The notes below the pieces were generated by a model. It was not told the DNA's origin. It made no database searches and worked only from the letters and a program-made list of their open reading frames with translations. A DNA stretch of 64,000 nucleotides from Anticarsia gemmatalis (lineage: Eukaryota > Arthropoda > Insecta > Lepidoptera > Erebidae). Numbering within the stretch: the first letter of the stretch is position 1; each line of letters starts with the position of its first letter. A program made the position numbers and the translations under genes. Below are positions 11,891-22,831 of the stretch, in pieces. The stretch spans positions 4,632,030-4,696,029 of the forward strand of contig NC_134774.1 in the NCBI RefSeq assembly GCF_050436995.1, written 5' to 3'.

Positions 11891-14306
11891 AGATTTTCTG
11901 AACATTTCTGACAGATTACGTCATGGTTCATTGTGATGATATTTGATTGAATAAAGACCAAATTAATGTTTGAGGTTCAATGAAAATTGTCTTGGTAGGA
12001 ATACTCAAAAGTTTTCACTTTTTATTCACTTCTACTCATTATTATAACTTTCTGGGCATTCCTAATATATTACGTCATGGTTCATGGTGATAATATTTAC
12101 ATAAATCAAGATCCATTTCGTTTATTAAGGCAAGTTCAATTGAATGCTTGATCATACATAGTTAAGCTTAACGTTTTTGAACATTTCTGCATAATAATAC
12201 ATCGTGATATTAATTACTTTATTATTAAAATGTAACGATAAGACATGTTTGACATTTCGTGGAAATTTCTGACAAATAAAGTCATGGTCCAATGTGATGA
12301 TATTTACATAAATCAAGACCCATTTCGTTTATAAATTTTCAAAATGGTACTGTTAATCTGAGAGGTATAAAGACAGTCGATTGCATGTATTATTCGTCAA
12401 GTGGTTGCGTCTTTGACAATGTTTGAAATTGCCGTCATCTACAGCCAGAGACTGTCTCGCGACTAAGTCATTTTATTCATTTTAATAGCCATAATAGATT
12501 TTCTGGATATTTCTGATTTGTTACATCATGGTCCATTGTGATGATATTTACCTAAATCAAGACCCATTTCGTTTATCAAATGTCGAAATGGTATTTATAT
12601 GATATGCTGTAAAATAACCAGTGATTACCTCAATATTTGTCAAGTTGAGTCTTAGCATAATTAAATACACATGATATAGGGTGTATTTTGATTTTATTTA
12701 CCGTGTCGTTGTACTTCTAATTCAAATGTTTTGTAGGAGCGTGTGTGATACGTTCCCTTCTATTAATAGATTTTCTGAACATTTCTGACAGATTACGTCA
12801 TGGTTCATTGTGATGATATTTGATTGAATAAAGACCAGTTTCCTTGAACTATACTCTATATATTTTTCATCTCCACATATTTATGGTCTGCGACAGACGT
12901 AACGCAGAGTTACTTCAAGCGTACGAACAACCTTAATTGTATTTTGTCACATTATTATTATTAACTTAAATTTTGTGGACAATTCTGATATATTACGTCA
13001 TCGTCCAAAGTGATGATATTTGATTAAGTAAAGGCCAAATCCATGTTTGAGGTTTTATGAAAATTGTCTTGGTACGAATACTCAAAAGTTTTCACAATTT
13101 ATTCACATCAAAAGCATACTTATTACCACTTTCTGGGCATTCCTGATACATTACGTCATGGTTCATTGTGATGATATTTATCTAAATCAAGACCCATTTC
13201 GTTTATCAAGGCAAGTTCAGAATATAGATCTGCATCTAGGTCCTCCATCCAGCCATCAATTCAAGGACATTTCTGACACATTACGTCGTGGTCTAATGTG
13301 ACGATATTTTATTGAATAAAGACCATGTTTTCATACTGAATAATATAAATTACCTAATGCTATATGACAATATCGAATGTTATGTGTATGTTTTTCAGAA
13401 GCGTTCTAACTCAGTGTATTTCTATAATGTAGAAGAATCTCTAATGAACATTAATACGTCTTTTCGTCATCCTCGATGATGTAGTTTGACCTACAAGATA
13501 TTTGTCCTTCGATAGGTCAATTTTCTATCTAGATGTTGATCGAGGATGATCTCGGCCTTCAGGCTTAATAAACAATTAACGTTTTCTGGACATTTCTGAT
13601 ATATTACGTCATGGTTCATCGGGGTGATATTTGATTGAATAAAGACCAGATTTATAATGCTGAATTACTATAATTATTTGTGAAATGTTTTTTACTAATT
13701 ATTTGAGCTCTGTGTGCTTTCTTGTCATTATTTGTGACGTTTTATGCACATCACTGTTATACTTCATATAGGAACTTTATGGACATCTCGGACACATTAC
13801 GTCATGGTCCATTGTGATGATATTTTCGTAAATCAAGACCCATTTCGTTTATCAAGTTCAATGTAATGGTTACTTTGGTTCATCAACTACATATTTACCG
13901 TTTTCCGGACATTTCCGACATATTACGTCATGGTCCATTGTGATGATATTTGATTGAATAAAGACCAGACTTATTGTATTATATTTCACAATGGTATTTT
14001 GGCTGTATTTTCTATAATAAAAATAATATTTCAGTCAGTATCACGGAGATTTTTTGGTCATTCCTGACTAATTACGTCATGGTCCATTGTGATGATATTT
14101 CATTGAATAAAGACCATTTAAGTTTACGCAACGAAGGTCAGTTTTGAAAACTTAGATAGGCCAAAATCTGAAATTTTTACCAACATGTTGGTGGATTTAT
14201 TAAGCGGCATGCGGTGGCATGCGTTGTATAGACATGTGACACAGTCTGGGTACTGCTTTGACATTTACCAATAAGCCGTATAGTCCATTCATTATAGTAA
14301 GTTCAC

Positions 14307-14887
14307 CTCGGAATTCAAGATACCCAGCTGTAAGTCTGTAAATACTTGTATATTGACACCCTAAAAGTTGTCTCAAAACCTGCATATGGTAGGGTGTACG
14401 CAACTATAAAATTGATAAGTTAATTAATACTGAATAAAAAGTGGATAGGTTATGAAAAAAATGATAAAAAATAATGTAATAGTTAATAGAAATTGACAAA
14501 TATTTATTAATCATTGATTTATCGATAGTTCATCAACTATAATATATATGGCGCATCTTCGACCGGAGGCACCGGTTGACTTGAAATGATCCTGTGACCG
14601 CGCGCTCTCCCCCCACTATCTCGAAAACGGTTCACCGTAAAAAAAAAAATTCAAACAAAATTTGTAGAGAATTTTATACTGTACAATATTGGTAATGAAT
14701 ACGAATGCAAAAATTCCATAGGAAATGAGATATTTACAAAAAAAGCTCAAAAAAACGGTTTTTGGGACTTTGGACCTTGAAATTTTATAGTTGCGTACAC
14801 CCTACCATATGTAGGTTTTGAGACAACTTTTAGGATGTCAATATACAAGTATTTACAGACTTACAGCTGGGTATCTCGAATTCCGAG
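14307..14887. mobile_element. Foldback/MITE element with 107-bp terminal inverted repeats
   Basis: Left arm 14,307-14,413 (starts CTCGGAATTCAAGATACCC) and right arm 14,780-14,887 are near-perfect inverted copies, with a 366-bp AT-rich middle and no ORF. A related spacer at about 17,745-17,870 lacks the element and serves as an approximate empty site. A target-site duplication is not obvious. Confidence 0.82.
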
Positions 14888-17800
14888 ATTCTTACCTAAT
14901 TTAAGCTTAATTGACTGCACTATATGTATATCATGATGACGTTTTCTGGACATTTCTGACAAATTACGTCATGGTCCATTGTAATGATATTTGATTAAAT
15001 AAAGACCATTTAATTTATTTAGCTCTTTTGGACCGGTACCACCATATAGTAAGCTTCATTTGCCATAGTACTGGGAAGTACGCCAGAGAATATGCTGTCC
15101 ATATTTATGAGACAAAACGGTGGAGCAACCGGTTCCAGTATCCTGTTAAAAAGTAGGTTCCGGGCCCTTCTCTGACATTCCTGGCAAATTACGTCATGGT
15201 CCATTGTGATGATATTTACATAAATCAAGACCCATTTCGTTTAACAAGGTTCAAATTCTGAATATCGGCTCATTTCTGGATATTGATGTCTCCGTTTTAA
15301 GAGTTTCTCAACGTTTTCAAAGCGTATTACAGTTTCTGGACATTTCTTGCACGTAACGTCATGGTCCATTGTAATGATATTTGATTGAATAAAGACCAGT
15401 TTCTCTGAACTGTATTTTAATTCTACAGTCGACGCTTTCGTTCTGATTCAGTAGTGCTTCATAATTGATATTTCTACAAAATGGTCGTTTCTAGTCGCAC
15501 TAGGGTCCGCAGTCACCTGCAGTAAACTCTCAATCTAACTTTTACTATTATTAACTAACTTACTACATATGCTTTTCATTTTTCTGGATATTTCTGACAA
15601 ATTACGTCGTGGTCTTTTGTGACGATATTTGATTGAATAAAGACCAGACACTTATTGTATTATATTTCACAATGATATTTGCTGTGTTTTCAATTATGTA
15701 AATATTATTTCAGACAGCATCTGGCAGATTTTCTGGACATTCCTGACAAATTACGTCATGGTCCATTGTGATGATATTTGCATAAATCAAGACCCATTTC
15801 GTTTATCAAGGCCAATTCGGAATAGCGGTTTATTTTCCAGTCTGTTTATTGCTCATGATATTTGATTGAGTAAAGATCAAATTAATTTACTTTTAATGTA
15901 ACTTGGTTTCATAGTGGCAGGTTCAACAAATATCAGCAGGAAAGATTTATGTAACAGTTTCGGCTGTAAGTGTAGTTGAATGTTTATAATCATTAATATT
16001 TGACGACCATAATGTAGTACCGATTTACTGGACATTGCTGACACATTACGTCATGGTCCATTGTGATGATTTCTACCTAAATCAAGACCCATTTTGTTTA
16101 TCAAATGTCGAAATGGTACTCGTATGATATGTTATAAAATAACCAGTGATAACCTCAATATTTGTCAAGTTGAGTCTTAGATTAATTGAATACGCGTATA
16201 GGGTGTATTTTGATGTTTTTTACCATGTCTTTGTACTTCTAATACAAATGGTTAATAAGTGTGTGGTACGTTACCTGCCTATTAATAGGATTTCTGGACA
16301 TTTCTGACACATTACGTCGTGGTCCATTGTGATGATATTTGATTGAAAAAAGACCAATTCCTAATTGTACTATATTTTTCGGTTTTCTGTTCACTCACAT
16401 AATTTCCTAGTAGTTGAACCCGTTGCTCATAAATGCTACTGAAGAACTCTTTTCTGAATCCCTCAGAGGCTCCTACAGTCCGCCGCGGTCCTTCTACTCA
16501 GTATTCTCCCGCCACTACTTCCCGCGGCACACGTGTGTGTGGATACGTAGCTTGACTTCTCGACATCGTTCAGGATTTATTGTTGTAGTTCTGTATTCTA
16601 TAGCGACATCATTTCACACGGTATTCGGCATATTTTCCGAGCATTCCTGATACATTATGTCATGGCTCGTTGTGATGATATTTGATTGAATAAAGACCAA
16701 ATTCGTTCATATTCCACATTATTTTCCTCCCAGGGACCGTAGTATAGTTCGATCCTCACAAAGTTAAGACTAATGTAACGCTTAGAAGCGTGGGCGATAA
16801 TTTCTCTTTCACACATACTTAGCATTTTCTGGACATTTCTGACAAATTACATCATGGTCCATTGTGATGATATTTGATTGAATAAAGACCATTCTCGTTA
16901 AGTTCTAACACATGTTCATCCTGGATTCGTAACTGTGATGACCATTATAGTGAAATTGATTGTTCCCATGGAGGGACAAGCGTTCCCATGGTTAATATAC
17001 AACACATGCAGTTTCCTGGGCATTCCTGACACATTACGTCATGGTCCATCGTGATGATATTTACGTAAATCAAGACCCATGGAATAAAGAACAAGCTACA
17101 TATATTTGGACAGTAATAGTTTGTCGGATTACTATTGTATTCTCCAACTTGGAATGTTATATTAATAGGTACGAGTATGATAATGCTTGAACATAGTAAA
17201 CAATCAGAACAATTTTACTTTCGTCTTTTTGTGTGAGTGTGTGTCTTGTTGTTATGATTCTTGATGATTTATACACATCACTGTCATACTTAACGTTATA
17301 GCTTTTCTGGACATTTCTGGCACATTACGTCATGGTCTATTGTGATGATATTTAATTGAATAAAGACCAAAGTTTAAATGATTGGGTAACCACCAAGTGA
17401 GTTGTTCTTCAGAGGTTTTTTCATATCCGTATATTTTACGTCCTTACATGTAGTATCAATATATGGAAGTTCGTTGGAGTTGAAAGTTCTGGATATCTTT
17501 CAAACATTATCTCCGCGTTTATTAAGCTGTATGTACACAGTTTATCTGGACATTCCTGGTACATTACGTCATGGTCCATTGTGACGATATTTACATAAAT
17601 TAAGACCCGCTTATGTATGAAGTGCCAGATTAGCGCTAATTTCATTTTAAAGTTAAAGAGGCATTTGGGTTAGCGCTGTAGCTAAGTAGAGCTCACTACA
17701 ATGTTTGATTGATCAAATGAAATGTAACAATGATCGGTACAACATTTTTAACATGTTGGTGAATTTATTCAGCGGCATGCGGTGGCATGCGTTGCATAGA

Positions 17801-19092
17801 CATGTGACACAGTCTGGATATTGCTTTTGACTTTTGCCAATAAGCCGTATATATTTCATGATGACGTTTTCTGGACATTACTGATAAATTACGTCATGGT
17901 CCATTGTGATGATATTTAATTGAATAAAGACCAACTTCGTAGTGTTTAATTACAGTATGATTTTCTGTACTGTATCTTTCTGCGATTGTCGCGATTGCAA
18001 TGCGAGTTCAAATGCAATTTTAGGTTTGTATATTTAAGAAGCGAAGTTTATAGTTTCAGACCGAACGGTGACTGAAAACATATGTCCAATATTTTCTGGA
18101 TATTTCTGATAAATTATGTCTTGGTGCATTGTGATGATATTTGATTGAATGAAGACCAAATTCATGTTTCGGGTTGAATCAAAATGGTGTTGATAGGAAT
18201 ACTCAAAAGTTTTCACAATTTATTCACTTCAGTGCCATACTTAAAATCACAAATTTCTGGGCATTCCCGACACATTACGTCATGGTCCATTGTGATGATA
18301 TTTATCTAAATCAAGACTCAGTATAGAAGGTAGAGAGAGGAGCTGATGACTGACTTGAGAATTATGCTCTTTACCTTCTGTTAAGTTACGATGAAACTCG
18401 TATGATCGTTATACGATCTGTTGTCCTTTTTAATAATTAATTTTTTTAAAAATTCTGGACATTTCTGATACTTTATATTATGGTCCAATGTGATGATATT
18501 TACATAAATCAAGACCATTTCCGTTAAAATCTTGAGCATATTATGGTACTCTGAATAAACTACACTGAACCATTACTTCTTGCCATCGTTCAGTAATTTC
18601 TATCAATCTGTCATTCAATAATCGGACATTTCTGACACATTACGTCATGGTCCATTGTGATGATATTTATCTAAATCAAGACCCATTGAATAAATAACAA
18701 GTTCTCTTTTGACAAAGTGTTTCGGTATCCTCGGAGGAGGTTGAGTCGTATAAGTGGGTGCCTCCCACGCAAATGGTCTCCTTAGTGGTTTGGCGCAAAA
18801 GAGCGTGTGTGTCAAGGCACCCTAATTTCTCTTCTAAAACAATATAATATTTCTGGACATTTCTGACAATTTACGTCATGGTCCATTGTCATGATTTTTA
18901 CCTAAATCAAGACCCACTTCGTTTATCAAATGTCAAAATGGTATTTAGTTGGCTTGTTTTAATAGAATTGGTCAAACAAGACGTTATGGTCAAATTTTAC
19001 GAAAATATTTCAGTATTAATGATTCAATTATACTTTCTGGACATTTCTGACACATTACGTCATGGTCCATTGTGATGATATTTGATTAAGTA
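14888..19092 (+). repeat. Array segment III
   Basis: Twenty intact units plus one partial copy, ending with an A repeat whose right end is at about 19,099. It includes the second copy of the multi-unit block (15,010-16,290) and paired spacers with segments I and II (16,340-16,640; 16,890-17,015; 18,930-19,030 resembles 3,165-3,245). A 59-aa frame running 17,402-17,584 and similar short frames cross repeat boundaries and are not called as genes. Confidence 0.85.
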
Positions 19093-19099
19093 AAGACCA

Positions 19100-19228
19100 A
19101 ATTTTAAATATACATTTCAGTGTTGAATGAATGAAATAACGAATTAACACACGAAAGTATAAATGAAATAATTTACGAATTCTTCAATGAATGAAGGAAT
19201 GAACAGATGAATGAATGAATGCATTACC
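19100..19228. repeat. Imperfect GAATGAAT-rich low-complexity stretch
   Basis: Degenerate repeats of ATGA/GAAT separate the end of the array from the first SINE. Similar words recur at 19,510-19,560. No gene is seen. Confidence 0.6.
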
Positions 19229-19487
19229 TTCTTCTTCTTGTCGTATGGTTAGTGGTCAACCTAGTGTCAAAGTTGTTCAAGCCGCCCGAAGGCCTTTGAC
19301 GTGGCTTAACGACTGTTATCTTAATTGACAACAACCGGGACCGACGTTTTACGTGCCCTCCGAAGCACGGAGACGCCCTCTTCAAATACCATTATGCGAT
19401 CACCCATCTATGGAATGACCGCGCCAAGGTTTGCTTAACCCACAGATCGTTTACCGACCGATGAGCGCAACTGGCTACGGGCGCCTC
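19229..19487 (-). mobile_element. SINE with 5S rRNA-like head (family 5S-a)
   Basis: Read on the minus strand it contains GGTTAAGCAAAC, GCGCGGTCATTCC and GGGTGA, the arrangement found in the 3' half of animal 5S rRNA (GTTAAGCAAC, GCGCGGTCA, GGATGGGTGACCGC). A shared body follows (AAGTCGGTCCCGGTTGTTGT ... GACCACTAACCATACGA) and then an AAGAAG tail. This supports a 5S-derived SINE (SINE3 type); the assignment rests on motif match, not alignment. Confidence 0.75.
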
Positions 19488-19575
19488 GCAATACCAAACG
19501 AGTAGTGCAATGACCGAATGAGGGAATGAATAAACGTACAAATAAATAAACCAAATTGACGAATGACCGATATGT

Positions 19576-19765
19576 GCCTAGCCTTTCTTCCAACTATGTT
19601 GTAGTCGGCTTCCAGTCTCACCGGATGCAGCTGAATACCAGTATGTTACATGCGGCGACTGTCTATCATCACACAAATATTATCCCGGATGGGTTTCGAA
19701 CCCGCCACACGCGGCGCTATGGTTACTGCGGCGAGGTGACCACGTGAACCACTGCGACAAGCGTG
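19576..19765 (-). mobile_element. Composite: 5S-b SINE fragment fused to tRNA-SINE t1 head
   Basis: 19,576-19,667 is the 3' part of family 5S-b (CTTCCAACTATGTTGTAGTC on the plus strand). It passes directly into a tRNA-like head (19,668-19,765) with a box B-like GGGTTTCGAACCC and a box A region near CGCAGTGGTT on the minus strand. Confidence 0.7.
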
Positions 19766-19796
19766 ATTATGTTATTTCTCGAATTTTCAAATCATT

Positions 19797-19960
19797 TATC
19801 AAAATCAAATCATTTATTCATTTAGGTCAAATGCTGACACTTATGATAGTCAATGATACAGAGAGTGAATTTACCGCCAGTTCGGAAGGTAGGGCCAATG
19901 AGAAGAGCTGGGAACAAACTCCTGGACACTCTTTTGAGTGTGCTGGTGTCCTGAAATACA
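19797..19960. mobile_element. Unclassified interspersed repeat, LINE 3'-tail-like
   Basis: TTTAGGTCAAATGCTGACAC through AGCTGGGAACAAACTCC recurs at 45,432-45,575 and 55,652-55,800. I take it for the 3' end of a non-LTR element or a SINE of that tail; no ORF remains. Confidence 0.5.
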
Positions 19961-20460
19961 GGGTTTCACTAGTTAAGGTTTCAGTCCATCCATGATAGTT
20001 TACTGAAAGTGTCATGTTAGTTGTGTTTCTCGTTAAGTGTAAAACTTATATTGAGATGGAAAATGTTTTTATTTCATTTAAATTTAATTATCTGATGATG
20101 GAAAAAAAAAACTTTGATTTAAGAATATATATTTCTTTATAATTGTACAGTTTACATGTTTTCTAGTTTACTTGTCATAAGCACTGAAAATAATGTGTAC
20201 GATTTTTTATTAAACATGTACAAAATTTGTTACTTACTTTGACAATGTTGAACTCCGAATTTCTAAATCATACCACCCATTTTTTACCGCCATCAAAAAG
20301 TTTAGAAATCCTATTTTTAAACCGACTTGAAAATGTATAAAGTCTTAAGTAGGAGACTAGGTTTAAACTAGGTTTTTTATATGTACGTAAAAATAAAATA
20401 ATGTATAAAAAGACTTAGAAATAAGTATATTATTTAAACTGTATTTAATTATTCATTAGT
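19961..20460. other. AT-rich intergenic stretch
   Basis: No gene is seen. A short piece at about 20,290-20,335 resembles the 58-bp minisatellite unit found at 24,060-24,630. Confidence 0.5.
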
Positions 20461-20467
20461 CACCTTA

Positions 20468-20703
20468 AGGTGCAGCGCAGACGGCACACTTTTTGTGTGC
20501 GATCGAGTCTGCAGAATATCATGATAGACATTTAAGAAGAAAAATGTGGGATGAAGTGTGCTGTATTGTTTATTCCGCAACTGTTTGGACATGTATGAGT
20601 CTAAAGAAAAAACAAAATACGGTAAGTTTAAGTTTTTAATAGACTTTACCACATTAGTACACAGACTCGATCGCACAAAAAGTGTGCCGTCTGCGCTGCA
20701 CCT
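20468..20703. mobile_element. MITE with ~45-bp terminal inverted repeats, TA target duplication
   Basis: Ends AGGTGCAGCGCAGACGGCAC and its reverse complement, each running about 45 bp into a GTGTGCGATCGAGTCTG segment; TA flanks both sides. No transposase ORF. Confidence 0.8.
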
Positions 20704-20706
20704 TAC

Positions 20707-21175
20707 ACACACACTGTATCGCTCGTTCTTAGTATCGTACAGTATTACGCGCGGGAAAGCAGCGCGCTCTTCGAGAGCGATTTTCTTCGCGGACTTGACA
20801 GATGAGCGCGGCGCGTGCTCTTTCCTTTCCCCTTAGAGCGCGTTCCCACTATGTCGTGACAATTAATTTATCGTTGGACGACTGTCGTCTCAAGCTGTTC
20901 CCATTATTATGATTGTTTGTCGTCAAATAAAATGATCGTATAGTGACTGTCGTATCTAGCCGTCCCCACAGTCACGATAATCTGTCGTCACTGCAAAAAA
21001 TGTCGTAGACGACAGTAAGTCGTGTCGTTCTATGTGTGAACACCTCCATTTAAACATATAAGCCACGACACTTAAAACTACACGATCATCTGTCGTCACG
21101 ACATAGTGGGAACGCGACATTACACATGCGCTCTTTCACGCGCGATTGTTATTTCATGCGCGATAGAGTGTCTGT
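20707..21175. mobile_element. GC-rich MITE interrupted by a second MITE
   Basis: The GCGCGCTCTTC/GACAGATGAGCGCGGCG body matches the element at 31,889-32,067. Here it is split by the insertion at 20,839-21,116 and resumes as GCGCTCTTTCACGCGCG. The outer ends are degraded. Confidence 0.6.
20839..21116. mobile_element. MITE with CGCGTTCCCACTATG termini
   Basis: Terminal inverted repeats CGCGTTCCCACTATGTCG / CGACATAGTGGGAACGCG are perfect; the 278-bp interior is rich in GTCGT/ACGAC words. A truncated relative lies at 36,024-36,220. Confidence 0.85.
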
Positions 21176-21276
21176 AAAGGTGATTATTTAAAAACCTACC
21201 CCTTATCAGGAGAGTACCTTAATAAGGGTCGTTTATGTAAAGATTTTTAATAAAATTACTTCCTGAGGCTTGCTAA

Positions 21277-21549
21277 TCTATACTAATATTATAAATCTAT
21301 ACTAATATTATAAAGCTGAAGAGTTTGTTTGTTTGTTTGTTTGAACGCGCTAATCTCAGGAACTACTGGTCCGATTTGAAAAATTCTTCCAGTATTAGAT
21401 AGTCCATTTATCGAGGAAGGCTATAGGCTATATTTCATCACGCTTCGACCAATAGAAGCGGAGTAGCGACGAAAAATGTTACAAAAACGGAGAAAATTTT
21501 GACCTATTCTCTCTTATGTGACGCACGCGAAGTTGCGCGGGTCAGCTAG
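21277..21549 (+). mobile_element. Non-autonomous Helitron (family Hel-1)
   Basis: The 5' end TCTATACTAATATTATAAA occurs twice (21,277 and 21,296), followed by the GAAGAGTTTG and (GTTT)n segment, and the element ends GCGCGGGTCAGCTAG before T. This is the reference copy for the family: about 250 bp, no ORF, inserted between A and T. Confidence 0.85.
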
Positions 21550-21850
21550 TCTTGCTATAAACATATTCGGTTTGGCAATATTGATCGAACAACAAAACCG
21601 ACTCGACTCACTTGTTCGGCTTGTGCCGGAGTGCATCTACACATTCGGTTTTGCCGCACGCCTAGGCCGATTAATGCCGAACTCAATATGTGTGTTGCAA
21701 GGCCAATTGTGTGAAAAACATTGGTCTATTTATAAAAAATGAGTTGTATTTGTTTCTGATGCTTTTAAATGTGTCTAAATGTATATTAAGATTTAATAAA
21801 TGATCTTTTGTATAAACTAAATGGTTTTTTTTTTATTTCCTATAGAATAA
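21550..21850. other. Intergenic stretch, nothing recognised
   Basis: A short CGGTTTTGCCGCACG/GCCGATTAATGCCGA-rich piece (21,565-21,700) has small inverted words. No gene or known repeat recognised. Confidence 0.4.
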
Positions 21851-22240
21851 ACTATCCCAGCGCAGTTGGTGGAAGCGACGGCGCGAAGTCTCGGGTTGAA
21901 TCCCCGGTCGGGCCAAAAAGTAATTTTTGAGATTCTGCTAAGAATTTTGCGAATATTTTCCAGAGGTCTTGGGTTCGAATCCCGCGGGAGTCGGGTTAAA
22001 AGTCTCTTAGACATTTTATGTTACGAATTTCTCAGAGATTGCCTAAAGTTAAGAAGTTGAGGTCGTAGACCTTCGTGCTGAGAGCACGTTAAACCGATGC
22101 TTTGTCTGACCTCTCACTGGTCGTGTCGGTTATAAGTCCCACCGGACTATGAGAGTGATGTAATAGAGAGTGTACCTGTGTATTGTGCTCTCACTTGTAC
22201 ACTATAAACAAAATCCTGAACTATTCGCAAGTTTTAATTA
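21851..22240 (+). mobile_element. tRNA-derived SINE (family t4) with doubled head
   Basis: Two box B-like segments, GGGTTGAATCCCCGG at about 21,895 and GGGTTCGAATCCCGC at about 21,970, precede the body TTAAGAAGTTGAGGTCGTAG. The body is shared with 32,075-32,290. Confidence 0.6.
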
Positions 22241-22831
22241 AATTGGAAGCTGTAGCTGGGAGGAGATTATTATATAAAGTAGGTACTCTGTGGCTGAATG
22301 CTTAGCCAAACTAACGCAATTTCAGGTGTAACCTTCGAAAATGCTGGAAAACGTCGTCTACGATTAAAAGAATAATGGGTAAGTCTGTAAGTATACAGTA
22401 ATTATTGTAACCATTACTTTTGTATAAAAATAACCGATTCCTCCAGTTAAAGGGTAAAAAAAATCGTTGGAAAAATGGAAAAAAGTTAGAAGTTGAAAAA
22501 CTTCTTTCAAAAATCAGAGTAAAAGTAAGAACCTCCTCTTGTTTTGCAGTCGATTAACAGTTTTTAATCTTAACGACGCAAACAATGAAATTGCAGCGCC
22601 TGAAATTTTTCCAATAGCAATTACTACTTAATGTAAAAAGTAACATTACATAAATCTTAGGCGTTAATAGGACCATGGACAAGTATATATATGTACAGTA
22701 AAGGGTTTTTTGAAGTATTTACTAAATGAAAATAATATGGTGGAGAGCCTTGGCACGTATGATTAAAATAGATTACATCAAAAAGTGCTTTGTATTTCCA
22801 AAATAAAGTATCTGTATCAAACAGGTCATCG
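22241..22831. other. AT-rich intergenic stretch
   Basis: No gene is seen. 22,440-22,570 contains TTCCTCCAGTT/CCTCCTCTTGTTTTGCAGTC words reminiscent of the 58-bp minisatellite. Confidence 0.4.

Larger units (their letters stand above)
8051..14306 (+). repeat. Array segment II
   Basis: Twenty-nine intact units plus one partial copy. Spacer families inside or reaching out of this segment: 8520-8580 with 13210-13265; 9620-9760 with 12340-12480; 9850-9930 with 18000-18090; 9980-10290 with 16340-16640; 10340-10440 with 16700-16790 and 490-560; 11700-11890 with 12580-12770 and 16100-16290; 11945-12050 with 13035-13130 and 18150-18255. In each family the related spacers follow the same repeat class, so repeat and spacer were copied together. 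Confidence 0.85.
1..19092 (+). repeat. Interspersed A/B repeat array with mostly unique spacers
   Basis: Seen: 70 copies of a conserved element, all in the same orientation, plus seven partial copies. The left half is roughly CTGGACATTTCTGACACAT, then the core TACGTCATGGTCC, then ATTGTGATGATATTT. The right half is one of two types (A or B). Core-to-core distance ranges from 105 to about 380 bp, usually 150-300. Spacers are AT-rich and mostly not alignable with one another, although several families of related spacers exist. The array begins before position 1 (the window opens inside an A repeat) and ends abruptly after the last A repeat at 19,034-19,092. No long ORF, tRNA, rRNA or transposon terminus explains the units. 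Inference: a locally expanded family whose core is constrained or homogenised while the spacers drift. A regulatory array, a modular non-coding transcript or a satellite-like family are all possible. Confidence 0.93.

Noticed and set aside
1..19092. A true CRISPR array
   Set aside because: The DNA is eukaryotic, spacers vary from 40 to 300 bp, repeats are 65-85 bp and imperfect, and no cas genes are present.
1..19092. Cluster of box C/D snoRNA genes (each spacer lies between GTGATGA and CTGA)
   Set aside because: The boxes are in the right order, but bases flanking them do not form a terminal stem, spacers are too long and variable, and the conserved sequence extends far outside the boxes. 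The motif match is probably fortuitous.
1..19092. Array elements as coding exons (minus strand IQSNIITMDHDV..QKCPE; plus strand MVHCDDIYINQDPF)
   Set aside because: Changes among copies fall at all codon positions and many are replacements or indels; repeats are not kept in frame with spacers; no consistent splice sites.
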